64,000 bases of DNA from positions 4,092,001-4,156,000 of the forward strand of contig JAKGSH010000010.1 in assembly GCA_021568835.1 (NCBI GenBank), given 5' to 3'. The notes under the pieces were generated by a model that was not told where the DNA came from, made no database searches, and saw only the letters and a list, made by a program, of their open reading frames with translations. The translations under genes and the position numbers were made by a program. Shown here piece after piece: positions 33,246 to 42,181 of the stretch. The DNA is from Streptomyces sp. Tue 6430. GTDB lineage: Bacteria > Actinomycetota > Actinomycetes > Streptomycetales > Streptomycetaceae. The number at the start of each line of letters is the position of its first letter. The stretch's first letter is position 1.

Positions 33246-34493
33246 ATGACGGACGGTAGGCGGCGCAGGGGTCTCATGACTGCGTCCGCCCTGCTCGGTG
33301 GTGTTCTGGTGCTCTCTGCGTGCTCGAGCGGCGACAGCGACGCGGCCGACGGCGGGGGCGGCTCCTCACAGGCCCAGGCCGACGAGGCGGCGGCCCAGAA
33401 GTCCTCCGAGGCCCAGATCAAGATCACACCCGCGGACGGCTCGAACAACGCCTCCATCAACAACTCCGCGACCGTCACCGTGAGCAAGGGCACCCTCACC
33501 CAGGTGACGATGACCGCGGCCGACGGCAGCGCGGTGGCGGGCGAGCTGTCCGCCGACAAGACCAGCTGGAAGCCCAGCGGGCAGCTGGAGCGCTCCACCA
33601 CCTACAAGCTGGCGGCGACCGCGAAGGACTCCAAGGGCCTGGAGGCCCACGAGAACTCCTCCTTCACCACGGTCTCCCCCGACAACAGCTTCATAGGCAA
33701 CTTCACGCCGGAGGACGGCTCGACCGTCGGCGTGGGCATGCCGGTCTCCATCAACTTCAACAAGGAGATCACCAACAAGGCCGCCGTCCAGAAGGGCGTC
33801 ACGGTCAACACCACCAGCGGTCAGGAAGTCGCCTGCCACTGGTTCAGCGCCACCCGCATGGACTGCCGGCCCGAGGACTACTGGCAGGAGAACTCCACCG
33901 TCACGCTGAAGCTCGCGCTCGACGGGGTGGAGGGTGCCGACGGCGTCTTCGGCGTCCAGCAGAAGACCGTCACCTTCAAGATCGGCCGCAACCAGGTCAC
34001 GTACGTCGACGCGAAGACCAAGCAGATGAAGGTCACGCAGGACGGCAAGACCGTGCGCACCATCCCGATCTCGGCCGGCTCGCCCGACAACAAGACGTAC
34101 GAGGGCCGGATGGTGATCTCCGAGAAGTTCAAGGAGACCCGGATGAACGGCGCGACGGTCGGCTTCACCGACGACGACGGCAAGGGCGAGTACGACATCA
34201 AGGACGTGCCGCACGCCATGCGCCTGACCAGCTCCGGCACCTTCCTGCACGGCAACTACTGGGGCGCGAAGTCCATCTTCGGCTCGGTGAACACCAGCCA
34301 CGGCTGCGTCGGCCTGTCCGACACCAAGGGCGCCGACGACCCGAACACCCCGGCCGCCTGGTTCTACAACAGCTCGATCGTGGGCGACGTGGTCGTCGTC
34401 CAGAACACCGGCGACAAGACCGTCTCGCCGGACAACGGCCTCAACGGCTGGAACATGGACTGGGCGCAGTGGAAGGCCGGTTCGGCCGCCTGA
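33246..34493 (+). CDS. L,D-transpeptidase lipoprotein (Ig-like + YkuD)
   Basis: 415 residues. Lipobox VLSAC follows a short signal (MTDGRRRRGLMTASALLGGV). Two Ig-like domains cover about 55-240 (KITPADGSNNASI; NFTPEDGSTVGVGMPVSINF), and a YkuD catalytic domain covers about 245-390. The active-site block is HGNYWG...VNTSHGCVGL, with the catalytic Cys in SHGC. It forms 3-3 cross-links in peptidoglycan. Layout matches mycobacterial LdtMt2. I chose ATG 33246 because GGAG lies nine bases upstream; the ATG at 33231 is also in frame. Confidence 0.9.
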   Translation: MTDGRRRRGLMTASALLGGVLVLSACSSGDSDAADGGGGSSQAQADEAAAQKSSEAQIKITPADGSNNASINNSATVTVSKGTLTQVTMTAADGSAVAGELSADKTSWKPSGQLERSTTYKLAATAKDSKGLEAHENSSFTTVSPDNSFIGNFTPEDGSTVGVGMPVSINFNKEITNKAAVQKGVTVNTTSGQEVACHWFSATRMDCRPEDYWQENSTVTLKLALDGVEGADGVFGVQQKTVTFKIGRNQVTYVDAKTKQMKVTQDGKTVRTIPISAGSPDNKTYEGRMVISEKFKETRMNGATVGFTDDDGKGEYDIKDVPHAMRLTSSGTFLHGNYWGAKSIFGSVNTSHGCVGLSDTKGADDPNTPAAWFYNSSIVGDVVVVQNTGDKTVSPDNGLNGWNMDWAQWKAGSAA

Positions 34494-34513
34494 CGCACCT
34501 CCCGCCCACAGTC

Positions 34514-34545
34514 CACCGGTGCCGCCCCCAGGGGCGGCACCGGTG
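34514..34545 (+). terminator. terminator of the L,D-transpeptidase gene
   Basis: Perfect 15-bp stem CACCGGTGCCGCCCC / GGGGCGGCACCGGTG, two-base loop, followed by TTTCC. Confidence 0.88.
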
Positions 34546-34628
34546 TTTCCGGGGCCGGGCACAGCCTTCTCATGCTTCTCTTATGCCGGCCTTACGCCTT
34601 CATCACGGTCCGTACCTAGCTTGCGGCC

Positions 34629-36077
34629 ATGTTCTTCACCTACCTGAGGCGCGAACTGCGCCGCCGCAGGAAAGCGGCCCTCGTCGTCGCCTCCGGACTG
34701 GCCCTGGGCATCGCCCTGGTCATCGTCGTCACCTCCGTGTCCGCCGGCATGGGCAAGGCCCAGGACAAGGTCCTCCAGGCCCTCTACGGCCTGGGCACGG
34801 ACATGACGGTCACCAAGGCCGCCGAGCCCACCGCCAACACCTCCGAGCGCCCCCGCTTCCGGTTCGACGCGCAGGACGGCGACTCCGACACCGAGCAGAG
34901 CAGCGACCGCGTCATGGTCCAGGGCTTCCAGACCCTGTCGGCCGCCACCGTCACCGAGGTCGGCAAGCAGAGCGGCGTCTCCGACGTGGTCGGCGGACTG
35001 AGCCTGACGGTCATCAAGGTCGACGGCCAGTTCACCCGCGGCCAGTTCCAGCAGGGCGAGGCCGGTGGGCAGGGCCGGCCCGGCGGCGGTGACGGCCAGC
35101 CGCAGGGCGAGGTCCAGGGCGGCGGCGCCGACTTCGACGTCGACAGCTACTCCGTCTACGGAACCGACGTCACCGAGCCCGCGCTCGGCCCGCTGACCTC
35201 CTCCGAGATCACCAGCGGCCGCACCTTCAAGACCACCGAGACGAACGCGAAGGTCGCCGTCGTCGACTCGGCCTACGCCAAGGAGAAGAAGCTCAAGGCC
35301 GGTTCGACGCTCACCGTCAAGAGCGTGAAGTTCAGCGTCGTCGGCATCGCCACCGCCGACAGCGGGGACTCCGCCGCCAACGTCTACATCCCGCTGACGC
35401 AGGCTCAGACGCTGAGTGATTCCAAGGACAAGGTCACCACGATCTACGTCCGGGCGACCGACTCGCAGAAGATCGACAGCGTCAAGTCCGCGATCCAGAA
35501 GAACGTCTCGGGCACGACGGTGACGACCTCCGCGGACCTCGCCGACACCGTCTCCGGCTCCCTCTCCACGGCCTCCTCCCTCGCCGCCGGCGTCGGCAGA
35601 TGGCTCTCCGTCGCGGTCCTCGTCGCCGCGTTCCTGGTCGCCGGACTCCTCACCTCCTCCGCGGTGTCCCGGCGCGTGCGGGAGTTCGGCACGCTCAAGG
35701 CGCTCGGCTGGAAGTCCGGCCGGGTCACCCGGCAGGTCGTCGGCGAGGCCATGGTCAACGGCCTCCTCGGCGGCGCCCTGGGCATCGCGCTGGGCCTCGG
35801 CGGCGCCTACGTCGTGACCGCCGTCAGCCCCACCCTCCAGGCCGAGACGGGCGGCTCCGCCGGCGGCCAGGGCGGCCCCGTCGGCGGCGGCTTCGGCGGT
35901 CCGGGCCGGCAGGCCGCGGCCCGCACCCTCGACGTGGCGCTGACGGCGCCGGTGAGCGTCACGACGGTGGCCGTCGCGGTCGGACTCGCCGTCGCCGGCG
36001 GTCTGATCGCGGGGGCGTTCGGTGGCTGGCGGGCGTCCCGGCTGCGGCCGGCCGACGCGCTGCGGCGCGTCGAATAA
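34629..36077 (+). CDS. MacB/FtsX-type ABC transporter permease
   Basis: 482 residues. First membrane segment near 15-40 (AALVVASGLALGIALVIVV), then an extracytoplasmic domain of about 280 residues with a Gly/Gln-rich insert. Three more membrane segments follow: SVAVLVAAFLVAGLLTSSAV, LLGGALGIALGLGGAYVV and VAVGLAVAGGLIAGA. The cytoplasmic loop FGTLKALGWKSGRVTRQVVGEA is typical of the FtsX domain. Such transporters expel peptides or lipids or transmit envelope stress. The ATPase gene follows 43 bases later. Confidence 0.87.
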   Translation: MFFTYLRRELRRRRKAALVVASGLALGIALVIVVTSVSAGMGKAQDKVLQALYGLGTDMTVTKAAEPTANTSERPRFRFDAQDGDSDTEQSSDRVMVQGFQTLSAATVTEVGKQSGVSDVVGGLSLTVIKVDGQFTRGQFQQGEAGGQGRPGGGDGQPQGEVQGGGADFDVDSYSVYGTDVTEPALGPLTSSEITSGRTFKTTETNAKVAVVDSAYAKEKKLKAGSTLTVKSVKFSVVGIATADSGDSAANVYIPLTQAQTLSDSKDKVTTIYVRATDSQKIDSVKSAIQKNVSGTTVTTSADLADTVSGSLSTASSLAAGVGRWLSVAVLVAAFLVAGLLTSSAVSRRVREFGTLKALGWKSGRVTRQVVGEAMVNGLLGGALGIALGLGGAYVVTAVSPTLQAETGGSAGGQGGPVGGGFGGPGRQAAARTLDVALTAPVSVTTVAVAVGLAVAGGLIAGAFGGWRASRLRPADALRRVE

Positions 36078-36120
36078 CCAACCGCCACCCCCCTCATCCG
36101 ATCCAGGAGTTGTTGTCCCC

Positions 36121-36804
36121 ATGTACGAACTCAGAGGCGTCACCAAGCGCTACACCCGCGGCAGGGACACCGTCCACGCCCTCGACGGTGTGGACCTGAC
36201 CGTCCCGGACGGCGACCGGCTCGTCATCCAGGGCCCCACCGGAGGCGGCAAGTCCACCCTCCTGCAGATGCTCGGCGGGCTCGACCGGCCCAGCGCGGGC
36301 GAGGTCGTCCTCGACGGCACCGACCTGGCCCGGCTCTCCGAGGCCAGGCTGACGAAGGTGCGCGGCGAGAACATCGGCTTCGTCTTCCAGTCCTTCAACC
36401 TCATCCCGACGCTCACCGCGCAGGAGAACGTCGAGACCGCCCTCGTCCCGCTCGGCGTGAAGGGCGGGGAGCGGCGCGAACGGGCCGCCGAGGCACTGAG
36501 GTCCGTCGGCCTCGGCGAGCGGCTCGGACACCTTCCCGGTGAGATGTCCGGCGGCCAGCAGCAGCGCGTCGCCATCGCCCGCGCGCTGGTCAAACAGCCC
36601 AAGGTGCTGCTCGCCGACGAGCCCACCGGCAACCTCGACGAGGGCATGCGCGACGAGATCATGGACGTACTGCACACCCTGTGGGAGGAGCACGGCCTGA
36701 CCTTCATCATGGTCACCCACGACTCCACCATCGCGAAGAGGGCCCCGCGCGTGGCCACCATCCGCAAGGGGAAGATCACCGTCAAGGAGAACGCCGTCTC
36801 CTGA
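36121..36804 (+). CDS. MacB/LolD-type ABC transporter ATP-binding protein
   Basis: 227 residues. Walker A GPTGGGKST near residue 40 (normally GPSGSGKST), Q-loop FVFQSFNLIP, signature MSGGQQQRVAIARAL, Walker B VLLADEPTGNLD and H-loop VTHD. It forms a transporter with the preceding FtsX-type permease. The ATG at 36121 is preceded by CAGGAG. Confidence 0.9.
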   Translation: MYELRGVTKRYTRGRDTVHALDGVDLTVPDGDRLVIQGPTGGGKSTLLQMLGGLDRPSAGEVVLDGTDLARLSEARLTKVRGENIGFVFQSFNLIPTLTAQENVETALVPLGVKGGERRERAAEALRSVGLGERLGHLPGEMSGGQQQRVAIARALVKQPKVLLADEPTGNLDEGMRDEIMDVLHTLWEEHGLTFIMVTHDSTIAKRAPRVATIRKGKITVKENAVS

Positions 36805-36903
36805 CGCGGTACGGCCCCCCGCGACGCGGTACGGCACCCCTGCGACACGACAGGCGCCCCCGCGACGCGGTACGGCACCCCCCTCGCGACACGACACGGC
36901 ACC
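36804..36903. repeat. imperfect GCGACRCGRYACGGCRCCCC repeats after the ABC operon
   Basis: About four imperfect copies of a 23-26 base unit built around GCGACGCGGTACGGCACC or GCGACACGACAGGCGCC. No gene in the stretch. Confidence 0.55.
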
Positions 36904-36981
36904 ACGCGCCGAGCGAACGGCCCCCGGAGCACCGGCCTCCGGCGGGCCGTTCGCGTCCGGCTCAGGGCGGCACGGGCGTCG

Positions 36982-37899
36982 TCACACCGCCGACGACGGG
37001 GAGTTCGCCCCCACCCGGCTCGCGTCCGTCCCCCAGCTCGCCAGCAGCCGCAGCGCCTCCGCCGAGGGCGACCCCGGCTCCGCGTGGTACGTCACCATCG
37101 TCTGCTCGCTCTCCCCGAGCAGCCGGAACCCCTCGAAGTTCAGGGACAGCTCACCCACCAGCGGATGGTGCAGCAGCTTCACGCCGTAGGCCTTCTCCTT
37201 GACGTCGTGGGTCGCCCACAGCCGCCGGAAGTCCTCGCTCTTCACCGACAGCTCACCCACCAGCGCCGACAGCCGCGGGTCGTCCGGATAGCAGCCGGCG
37301 TCCATCCGCAGCGCGCACACGATGTCGATCGCCTTCTGCTCCCAGTCCACGAACAGATCGCGGTAGTCGGGCCGCAGGAACACCAGCCGCGCCCAGTTCC
37401 GCTCGGCGACCGGCAGCTCGCCCCAGTCCCCGAACACGGCCGCCGCCATCGGGTTCCAGGCGAGGATCTCCGCCCGCCGCCCGACCACGTACGCCGGTAC
37501 CCCGTCCATCAGGCCCAGCAGATCCCGCAGCGCCGGACGCACCTGCCGGCCCCGTGCCGCCGGCTTCTTCTTGTGCTGCTTCGGTTTGGCGAGATGGGTC
37601 AGGTGCGCGTGCTCGGCATCGGTCAGCCGCAACGCGCGGGCGATCGAGTCCAGCACCTCCGCGGACACGTTGCGCCCGTTGCCCTGCTCCAGGCGCGTGT
37701 AGTACGCCACCGACACCCCGGCCAGCTGCGCCAGCTCCTCGCGCCGCAGCCCCGGCACCCGGCGGTGCCGCCCGAAGTCGGGCAGCCCCACGTCCCCCGG
37801 CTTCAGCCGGGCGCGCCGGGTGCGCAGGAACTCGCTGAGTTCGGCACGCCGGTCCAGACGCCCACCGGGCTGCGGTACGGCATCGGCCTGTTCGTCCAT
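36982..37899 (-). CDS. XRE-type regulator with MmyB-like sensor domain
   Basis: 305 residues. Helix-turn-helix at about 15-85 (GLRREELAQLAGVSVAYYTRLEQG, core REELAQLAGVSVAYYTR). A MmyB-like PAS domain follows (YVVGRRAEILAWNPMAAAVFGDW; VFLRPDYRDLFVDWEQKA) of the kind reported to bind fatty-acid-like ligands. Divergent from an alcohol dehydrogenase; such regulator/dehydrogenase pairs are widespread in Streptomyces and the regulator probably controls its neighbour. Confidence 0.87.
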   Translation of the reverse strand: MDEQADAVPQPGGRLDRRAELSEFLRTRRARLKPGDVGLPDFGRHRRVPGLRREELAQLAGVSVAYYTRLEQGNGRNVSAEVLDSIARALRLTDAEHAHLTHLAKPKQHKKKPAARGRQVRPALRDLLGLMDGVPAYVVGRRAEILAWNPMAAAVFGDWGELPVAERNWARLVFLRPDYRDLFVDWEQKAIDIVCALRMDAGCYPDDPRLSALVGELSVKSEDFRRLWATHDVKEKAYGVKLLHHPLVGELSLNFEGFRLLGESEQTMVTYHAEPGSPSAEALRLLASWGTDASRVGANSPSSAV

Positions 37900-38067
37900 A
37901 CGTCCAGTATTCACGGTCGTACGCAGACGAACCTGACCCCGCCAGTGGTAGGCACGGCGGACGTAGGCACAGGTGAGGCCTGGGTGGACGACGCGATACG
38001 GGGCAGGCTGGACGCCGTGCCCGGTCCGAAGGCCGACCGGGCGTACGACTGCTAGGAGAACCCCGGC

Positions 38068-39108
38068 ATGACCACTGTCGCCGCGTACGCCGCACCCTCC
38101 GCCAAGGCTCCGCTGGAGCGCACGACGATCCAGCGGCGGGAGGTGCGCGAGTTCGACGTCCTGATCGACATCAAGTTCGCCGGCATCTGCCACTCCGACA
38201 TCCACCAGGCCCGCGAGGGCTGGGGCGAGGCCATCTTCCCGATGGTGCCCGGCCACGAGATCGCGGGCGTCGTCTCCGAGGTCGGCCCCGGCGTGACCAG
38301 GTTCGCCGTCGGCGACCGTGTGGGCGTCGGCTGCCTCGTCGACTCCTGCCGCGAGTGCGACAACTGCAAGGCCGGCCTGGAGCAGTACTGCACCGGCGGC
38401 AGCGTCGGCACGTACAACGCCGTCGGCAAGGACGGCGAGCCCACCTACGGCGGCTACGCGGAGAAGATAGTCGTCGACGAGAACTTCGTCGTCCGCATCC
38501 CCGACGGCCTCGCCCTCGACGTGGCCGCCCCGCTGCTCTGCGCCGGCATCACCACCTACTCCCCGCTGAAGCACTGGAACGCCGGCCCCGGCAAGAAGGT
38601 CGCCGTCCTCGGCATGGGCGGCCTCGGCCACATGGGCGTCAAGATCGCGCACGCCCTCGGCGCCGAGGTCACGGTGCTCTCCCAGTCGCTGCGCAAGAAG
38701 GACGACGGCCTGAGGCTGGGCGCCGACCACTACTACGCCACCAGTGACCCGGAGACCTTCAAGGAGCTGGCCGGCACCTTCGACCTGATTCTGTCCACCG
38801 TCTCCGCCCCGCTCGACCTGGACGCCTACCTGGCCCTGCTGCGCACGGACGGCGCCTTCGTCAACGTCGGCGCCCCCGAGGAGCCCGTCGCGCTCAACCT
38901 GTTCTCGGTGATCGGCGGCCGCAAGACCCTCGCCGGCTCCGGGATCGGCGGCATCCAGGAGACCCAGGAGATGCTGGACTTCTGCGCCGAGCACGGCTTC
39001 GGCGCCGAGATCGAGCTGATCAGCGCCTCCGAGATCAACGAGGCGTACGAGCGGGTGCTGGCCAGCGACGTCCGCTACCGCTTCGTGATCGACACGGCGA
39101 CCATCTGA
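38068..39108 (+). CDS. zinc-dependent NAD(P)H alcohol dehydrogenase
   Basis: 346 residues of the cinnamyl-alcohol-dehydrogenase-like group. Catalytic zinc ligands are in GICHSDIHQAREGWGE and GHEIAGVV. Structural zinc cysteines are in CRECDNCKAGLEQYC. The Rossmann motif is VAVLGMGGLGHMGV near 185. It reduces aldehydes, probably as a detoxifier. It has AGGAG upstream and is divergent from the MmyB-like regulator. Confidence 0.88.
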   Translation: MTTVAAYAAPSAKAPLERTTIQRREVREFDVLIDIKFAGICHSDIHQAREGWGEAIFPMVPGHEIAGVVSEVGPGVTRFAVGDRVGVGCLVDSCRECDNCKAGLEQYCTGGSVGTYNAVGKDGEPTYGGYAEKIVVDENFVVRIPDGLALDVAAPLLCAGITTYSPLKHWNAGPGKKVAVLGMGGLGHMGVKIAHALGAEVTVLSQSLRKKDDGLRLGADHYYATSDPETFKELAGTFDLILSTVSAPLDLDAYLALLRTDGAFVNVGAPEEPVALNLFSVIGGRKTLAGSGIGGIQETQEMLDFCAEHGFGAEIELISASEINEAYERVLASDVRYRFVIDTATI

Positions 39109-39128
39109 CGTCCCGCGTCACCTCCGAC

Positions 39129-39155
39129 GGGCCCCCGGCAGCACGCCGGGGGCCC
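39129..39155 (+). terminator. terminator of the alcohol dehydrogenase gene
   Basis: Stem GGGCCCCCGGC / GCCGGGGGCCC with a short loop (agcac), 20 bases after the stop codon. Confidence 0.82.
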
Positions 39156-39189
39156 TCGTCGTGCCGAACCCGCCCGCGGGGCGGGACTC

Positions 39190-39282
39190 ACGGGCGCCGT
39201 ACCGCACGCTCACGCCGAGAAGGTCCCACGGGTGCCGTACCGCACGCTCACGCCGAGAAGGTCCCACGGGTGCCGTCTCACC
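39190..39282. repeat. 38-bp tandem repeat, about 2.4 copies
   Basis: Unit beginning ACGGGYGCCGTACCGCACGC starts at 39190 and 39228 and, partially, at 39266. The first two copies differ at one base. The third enters the 3' end of the peptidase E-like gene on the minus strand. Confidence 0.82.
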
Positions 39283-40021
39283 CGTCCGCGGAGAAGGACT
39301 CACCGGCGCCGTACGACCGCACGAGCGCGCCGCCGCCCGGCGCGGGACGCACGGAGTGGGCGCGGCCGAGCCCCGCGACCCGCGCCCGTCCGCCCCCGAC
39401 CCGCACCACGGTGTTCTCGTCGACGGCGACCCCGTGCGCGAGCCGCCCGCCCGCCACGACCTCGGCCAGCCGCGCCAGCGTCCCCCACTGCGCCGCGTGC
39501 ACGTCCACCCCGAACGGCACCAGCCCCAGTCCGGGCCGCACCTCGATCTCCTCCAGGTCCTCCGCGCTGTCCGGCGGACACACCGCCACCCCGTCCGCCA
39601 GCCAGCCCCCGACCACCGCGTCCCGCGCCGCGATCACGGCCCCCGCCGAGTAGCCGGCGTACGGCACACCCCGTTCGGCGAGCAGCGCGGGCAGCGCGTC
39701 GAGGCTGCCGGCGAACGCCTCCTGGTAGGCCGGTGTCAGCCCGCCGCACACCAGCAGCGCGTCCACGTCCGCCGCCAGCGCCCCCGGCTCGAACGGCTCC
39801 CCGAGCGGCAGCAGCAGCGGCACCGGCACGCAGTCGCCGGCCTCGCGCAGCAGGGTGTCGTACCGCGCGAACAGGCCGGCGCCGTCGCCCTCGTCGACGA
39901 GGACGCACAGCACCCGGGGCACGGTCGCGGAGGCGGCGCGCAGGAAGGGGCCGTAGACGGCACCGGCGGCCGACTCGTCCCGGCCGCCGCCGATCAGGAA
40001 CACATCACTGCTGCCATTCAT
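39278..40021 (-). CDS. peptidase E-like (S51 / type 1 amidotransferase fold) protein
   Basis: 247 residues. N-terminal VFLIGGGRDES, the nucleophile elbow GYSAGA with Ser125, and a His region VDVHAAQWG, all as in the S51 peptidase E/cyanophycinase group. These enzymes cut Asp- or cyanophycin-type dipeptides. The substrate here is not known. No signal peptide. Neighbours suggest an accessory region. Confidence 0.75.
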   Translation of the reverse strand: MNGSSDVFLIGGGRDESAAGAVYGPFLRAASATVPRVLCVLVDEGDGAGLFARYDTLLREAGDCVPVPLLLPLGEPFEPGALAADVDALLVCGGLTPAYQEAFAGSLDALPALLAERGVPYAGYSAGAVIAARDAVVGGWLADGVAVCPPDSAEDLEEIEVRPGLGLVPFGVDVHAAQWGTLARLAEVVAGGRLAHGVAVDENTVVRVGGGRARVAGLGRAHSVRPAPGGGALVRSYGAGESFSADG

Positions 40022-40399
40022 GCGGATCTCCCCGGGGGCCGGTACGGACGACGTGGATGGATGCGGATGCAGCCGCGGTCGAACCGACTGCCTGCGCAGT
40101 AACTCACGAACGAGCGGCCGTGCGCCGCCGCATTTCTTCGACGCCCCTGCTGAGTACGGGTGGCGGGGTCGGCAGCCGCGGGGGGCGGACGGAGGGCCGG
40201 TCGGGGTGGCGGCGCGCAGGCGGTCCGGTTCGGCGGACGTGGTGAGGACGGCATGCGCACCGCCGTCGTAGGGAGCGTGCGCCGGGTGAGTGAACCGCGT
40301 GGTGCTTGCGGGCGACCCTGGTGAACGCCTGGGCCTCCCCTCCCGGCATTCCCGATAGGAAGCACGGGCCATGTCGCCGAGTGAGGGGTTGCCCCGACC
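40022..40399. other. intergenic stretch, no gene seen
   Basis: 378 bases upstream of the secreted ADP-ribosyltransferase and the divergent peptidase E-like gene. The frames here lack a start signal and conserved sequence. Presumably it carries both promoters. No clear operator or terminator was found. Confidence 0.5.
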
Positions 40400-41107
40400 A
40401 TGTTGAAGAAGGCTGCGCTGCGGATCGCTTCCGCCACGGCGCTTGCTGTCGCCTCGTTGACTTTCGTCCCCTCGGCCGCCGCATCGGCGGACCCGTTCCC
40501 GGGGACTCCCGAGCAGATCCGTGACACCGGGCCCTGCGGCCCGACCGGCGGGTACCGGCCGTCGGAGTGGGCACAGACCACGACGGACCGCACGATCAAG
40601 CCGCAGGTGGACCTCGCCGCGGTGCGCGAGGGCTGGTACTGGCGGCACGACGACAACACACTGTGGCGGGGCGACACCCGACCGGACCCGCAGGCGATCT
40701 TCCGGAGCGGCTTCACCCCGCTGGGTACGGACCTCACGCCGCTGTCGAAGTGGATCATCGGGGGCGGCGGCCAGAACAGTGCGCACGTGAGCACCAGTTG
40801 TGACCGGTGGGTGGCGCAGGGATTCGCCACAGGGGGTGGGAAGGACGGCTGGGTGTACGCGATCCAGGCCCCCGGCGGAATCGACGTGAACGCCACCGCC
40901 CGGATGACCGGCATCCAGTCGTCGTACCTGTGGAACAAGGAGATCGACTTCCCGGGCGGGGTACAGGGCAGGTTCATCGAAGGGGCGTGCCAGTACCACT
41001 GGGCCGGCCTCGACCCCCAGACGAACGCCAGCATCTACCAGAACCTCGGCTGCGTGACGAACCCCGACTTCCGCCCCGTCGGGGTACGCGGGCGCGGGCG
41101 GCCCTGA
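40400..41107 (+). CDS. secreted pierisin/Scabin-type ADP-ribosyltransferase
   Basis: 235 residues. Signal peptide MLKKAALRIASATALAVASL with cleavage near ASA (residue 30), then a single catalytic domain. Motifs in the order of the cholera-toxin-like (R-S-E) class: Arg90 in TLWRGDTRP; the STS motif at 131-133 in NSAHVSTS; and the ARTT loop with Glu181 in WNKEIDFPGG. The residue two before the Glu is Asn179, where DNA- or guanine-modifying members (pierisin, ScARP, Scabin) have Gln. Four cysteines could form disulfides. It should transfer ADP-ribose from NAD+ outside the cell or in a target cell. No immunity gene is obvious, as expected for an exported enzyme. Confidence 0.8.
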   Translation: MLKKAALRIASATALAVASLTFVPSAAASADPFPGTPEQIRDTGPCGPTGGYRPSEWAQTTTDRTIKPQVDLAAVREGWYWRHDDNTLWRGDTRPDPQAIFRSGFTPLGTDLTPLSKWIIGGGGQNSAHVSTSCDRWVAQGFATGGGKDGWVYAIQAPGGIDVNATARMTGIQSSYLWNKEIDFPGGVQGRFIEGACQYHWAGLDPQTNASIYQNLGCVTNPDFRPVGVRGRGRP

Positions 41108-41488
41108 CCGCTCCGTCCCCCTCACGCTGACGCCGAAGCTCCGGTGTGCTGCGGCAAACGGAGGCGGCTCGTCTCGACGGTGTGGGCACAGGCAGATGCG
41201 GGGAAGCACCGGCCGCACTTCCCCGCAGCCCGATGACGGGCCGAGCAGTCGGCTGACGGCCCGGAGACGGCCAGGCCGGTCGTTTCCGGGCGTGGCCCTC
41301 CACTCCTCCTGTGGCGGTCCGCCGCGTCCGACGGCCATGGACGGACAGATGGCCTCGGAGCCGCCGGTCGAGGTCGTGCGCACCCGAGACGGTGCTCGGT
41401 GTGCGGCCTGCGCGCGGGCAGCGCGCACGATCGCGGCCGACCGCGGCGCCTCACAGGCTGAACAGCGCCCCGGCCGTGTCCGGACACC
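41108..41488. other. intergenic stretch, no gene seen
   Basis: 381 bases between the ADP-ribosyltransferase and the DUF4291 gene (convergent). Long GC-rich frames exist, but none has a start signal or recognisable sequence. I see no strong terminator. Confidence 0.5.
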
Positions 41489-42082
41489 TCACCCGCACAG
41501 GCCGGCCAGGAGTCCGTCCGGGGCGGGGTAGGGGCGTTCGGGCGGGAGGAGCCGGGCCGCGGCGTCGAGGTCGCCGCCGGTCACGTGGCCGCGGATCTCG
41601 CGGGCGAGCGGCGTCACGTCGCGGACGGCGACCGTCCACTCGTCCGCGTAGCGCCGTGCGGCCTCCCCGGCGAGGCCGAGTTGCAGGGACCGGTAGGGCA
41701 GGGGCTGGAGGTGCAGGTCCCGCTCGGGGTCCCACTGCACGCGGGTGGGCGCGCGCTTCAGCCGGCGCTGCCAGGTGGCGTGATCGGCGTGGACCTCGCG
41801 GACGTAGCTCGACAGGCACGCGTGCCGCAGCGCCCACTCGAAGCCGTCGCGGGTGATGTCGACGGCGAGGACCGTCTCCTGCCCGGCCTTGGCGCCCCAG
41901 CCGCAGCGGTACATCATCCACAGGAACGACGGCTTGATCCACGTCATCCGGTCCCGCTTCCACGCGGCGGGGAAGCGGCCGTCGCGGGCGGCGGGCACGC
42001 CGATCTCCGGTGGGTACGCCTGGTAGACGGTGACCGTGGACTCCGTGTGGACGGCACGGATGCGGCGTTGCGGTTCTTCCAT
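41489..42082 (-). CDS. DUF4291 family protein
   Basis: 197 residues. The family signature is clear: YQAYPPEIG near residue 20, RMTWIKPSFLWMMYRCGW near 45-62, then VLAVDITRDGFEWAL and VQWDPERDLHLQPLPYRSLQ. Function of the family is unknown, and the conserved Trp/Arg/Lys pattern suggests ligand or nucleotide binding. Soluble, no partner gene visible. Confidence 0.85.
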   Translation of the reverse strand: MEEPQRRIRAVHTESTVTVYQAYPPEIGVPAARDGRFPAAWKRDRMTWIKPSFLWMMYRCGWGAKAGQETVLAVDITRDGFEWALRHACLSSYVREVHADHATWQRRLKRAPTRVQWDPERDLHLQPLPYRSLQLGLAGEAARRYADEWTVAVRDVTPLAREIRGHVTGGDLDAAARLLPPERPYPAPDGLLAGLCG

Positions 42083-42181
42083 GCCGTACAGCGTGCGGCC
42101 GCCCGGTCCGGGTGGCCACCGATTTAGGGCCTCGGCCCACCGGAGCCGGGCTCCCGGCCCCGGCCCGGCCCCGGCCCGGGC

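Noticed and set aside
41311..41460. Possible transposase remnant before the DUF4291 gene
   Set aside because: No DDE or zinc-finger pattern, inverted repeats or target duplication could be found.
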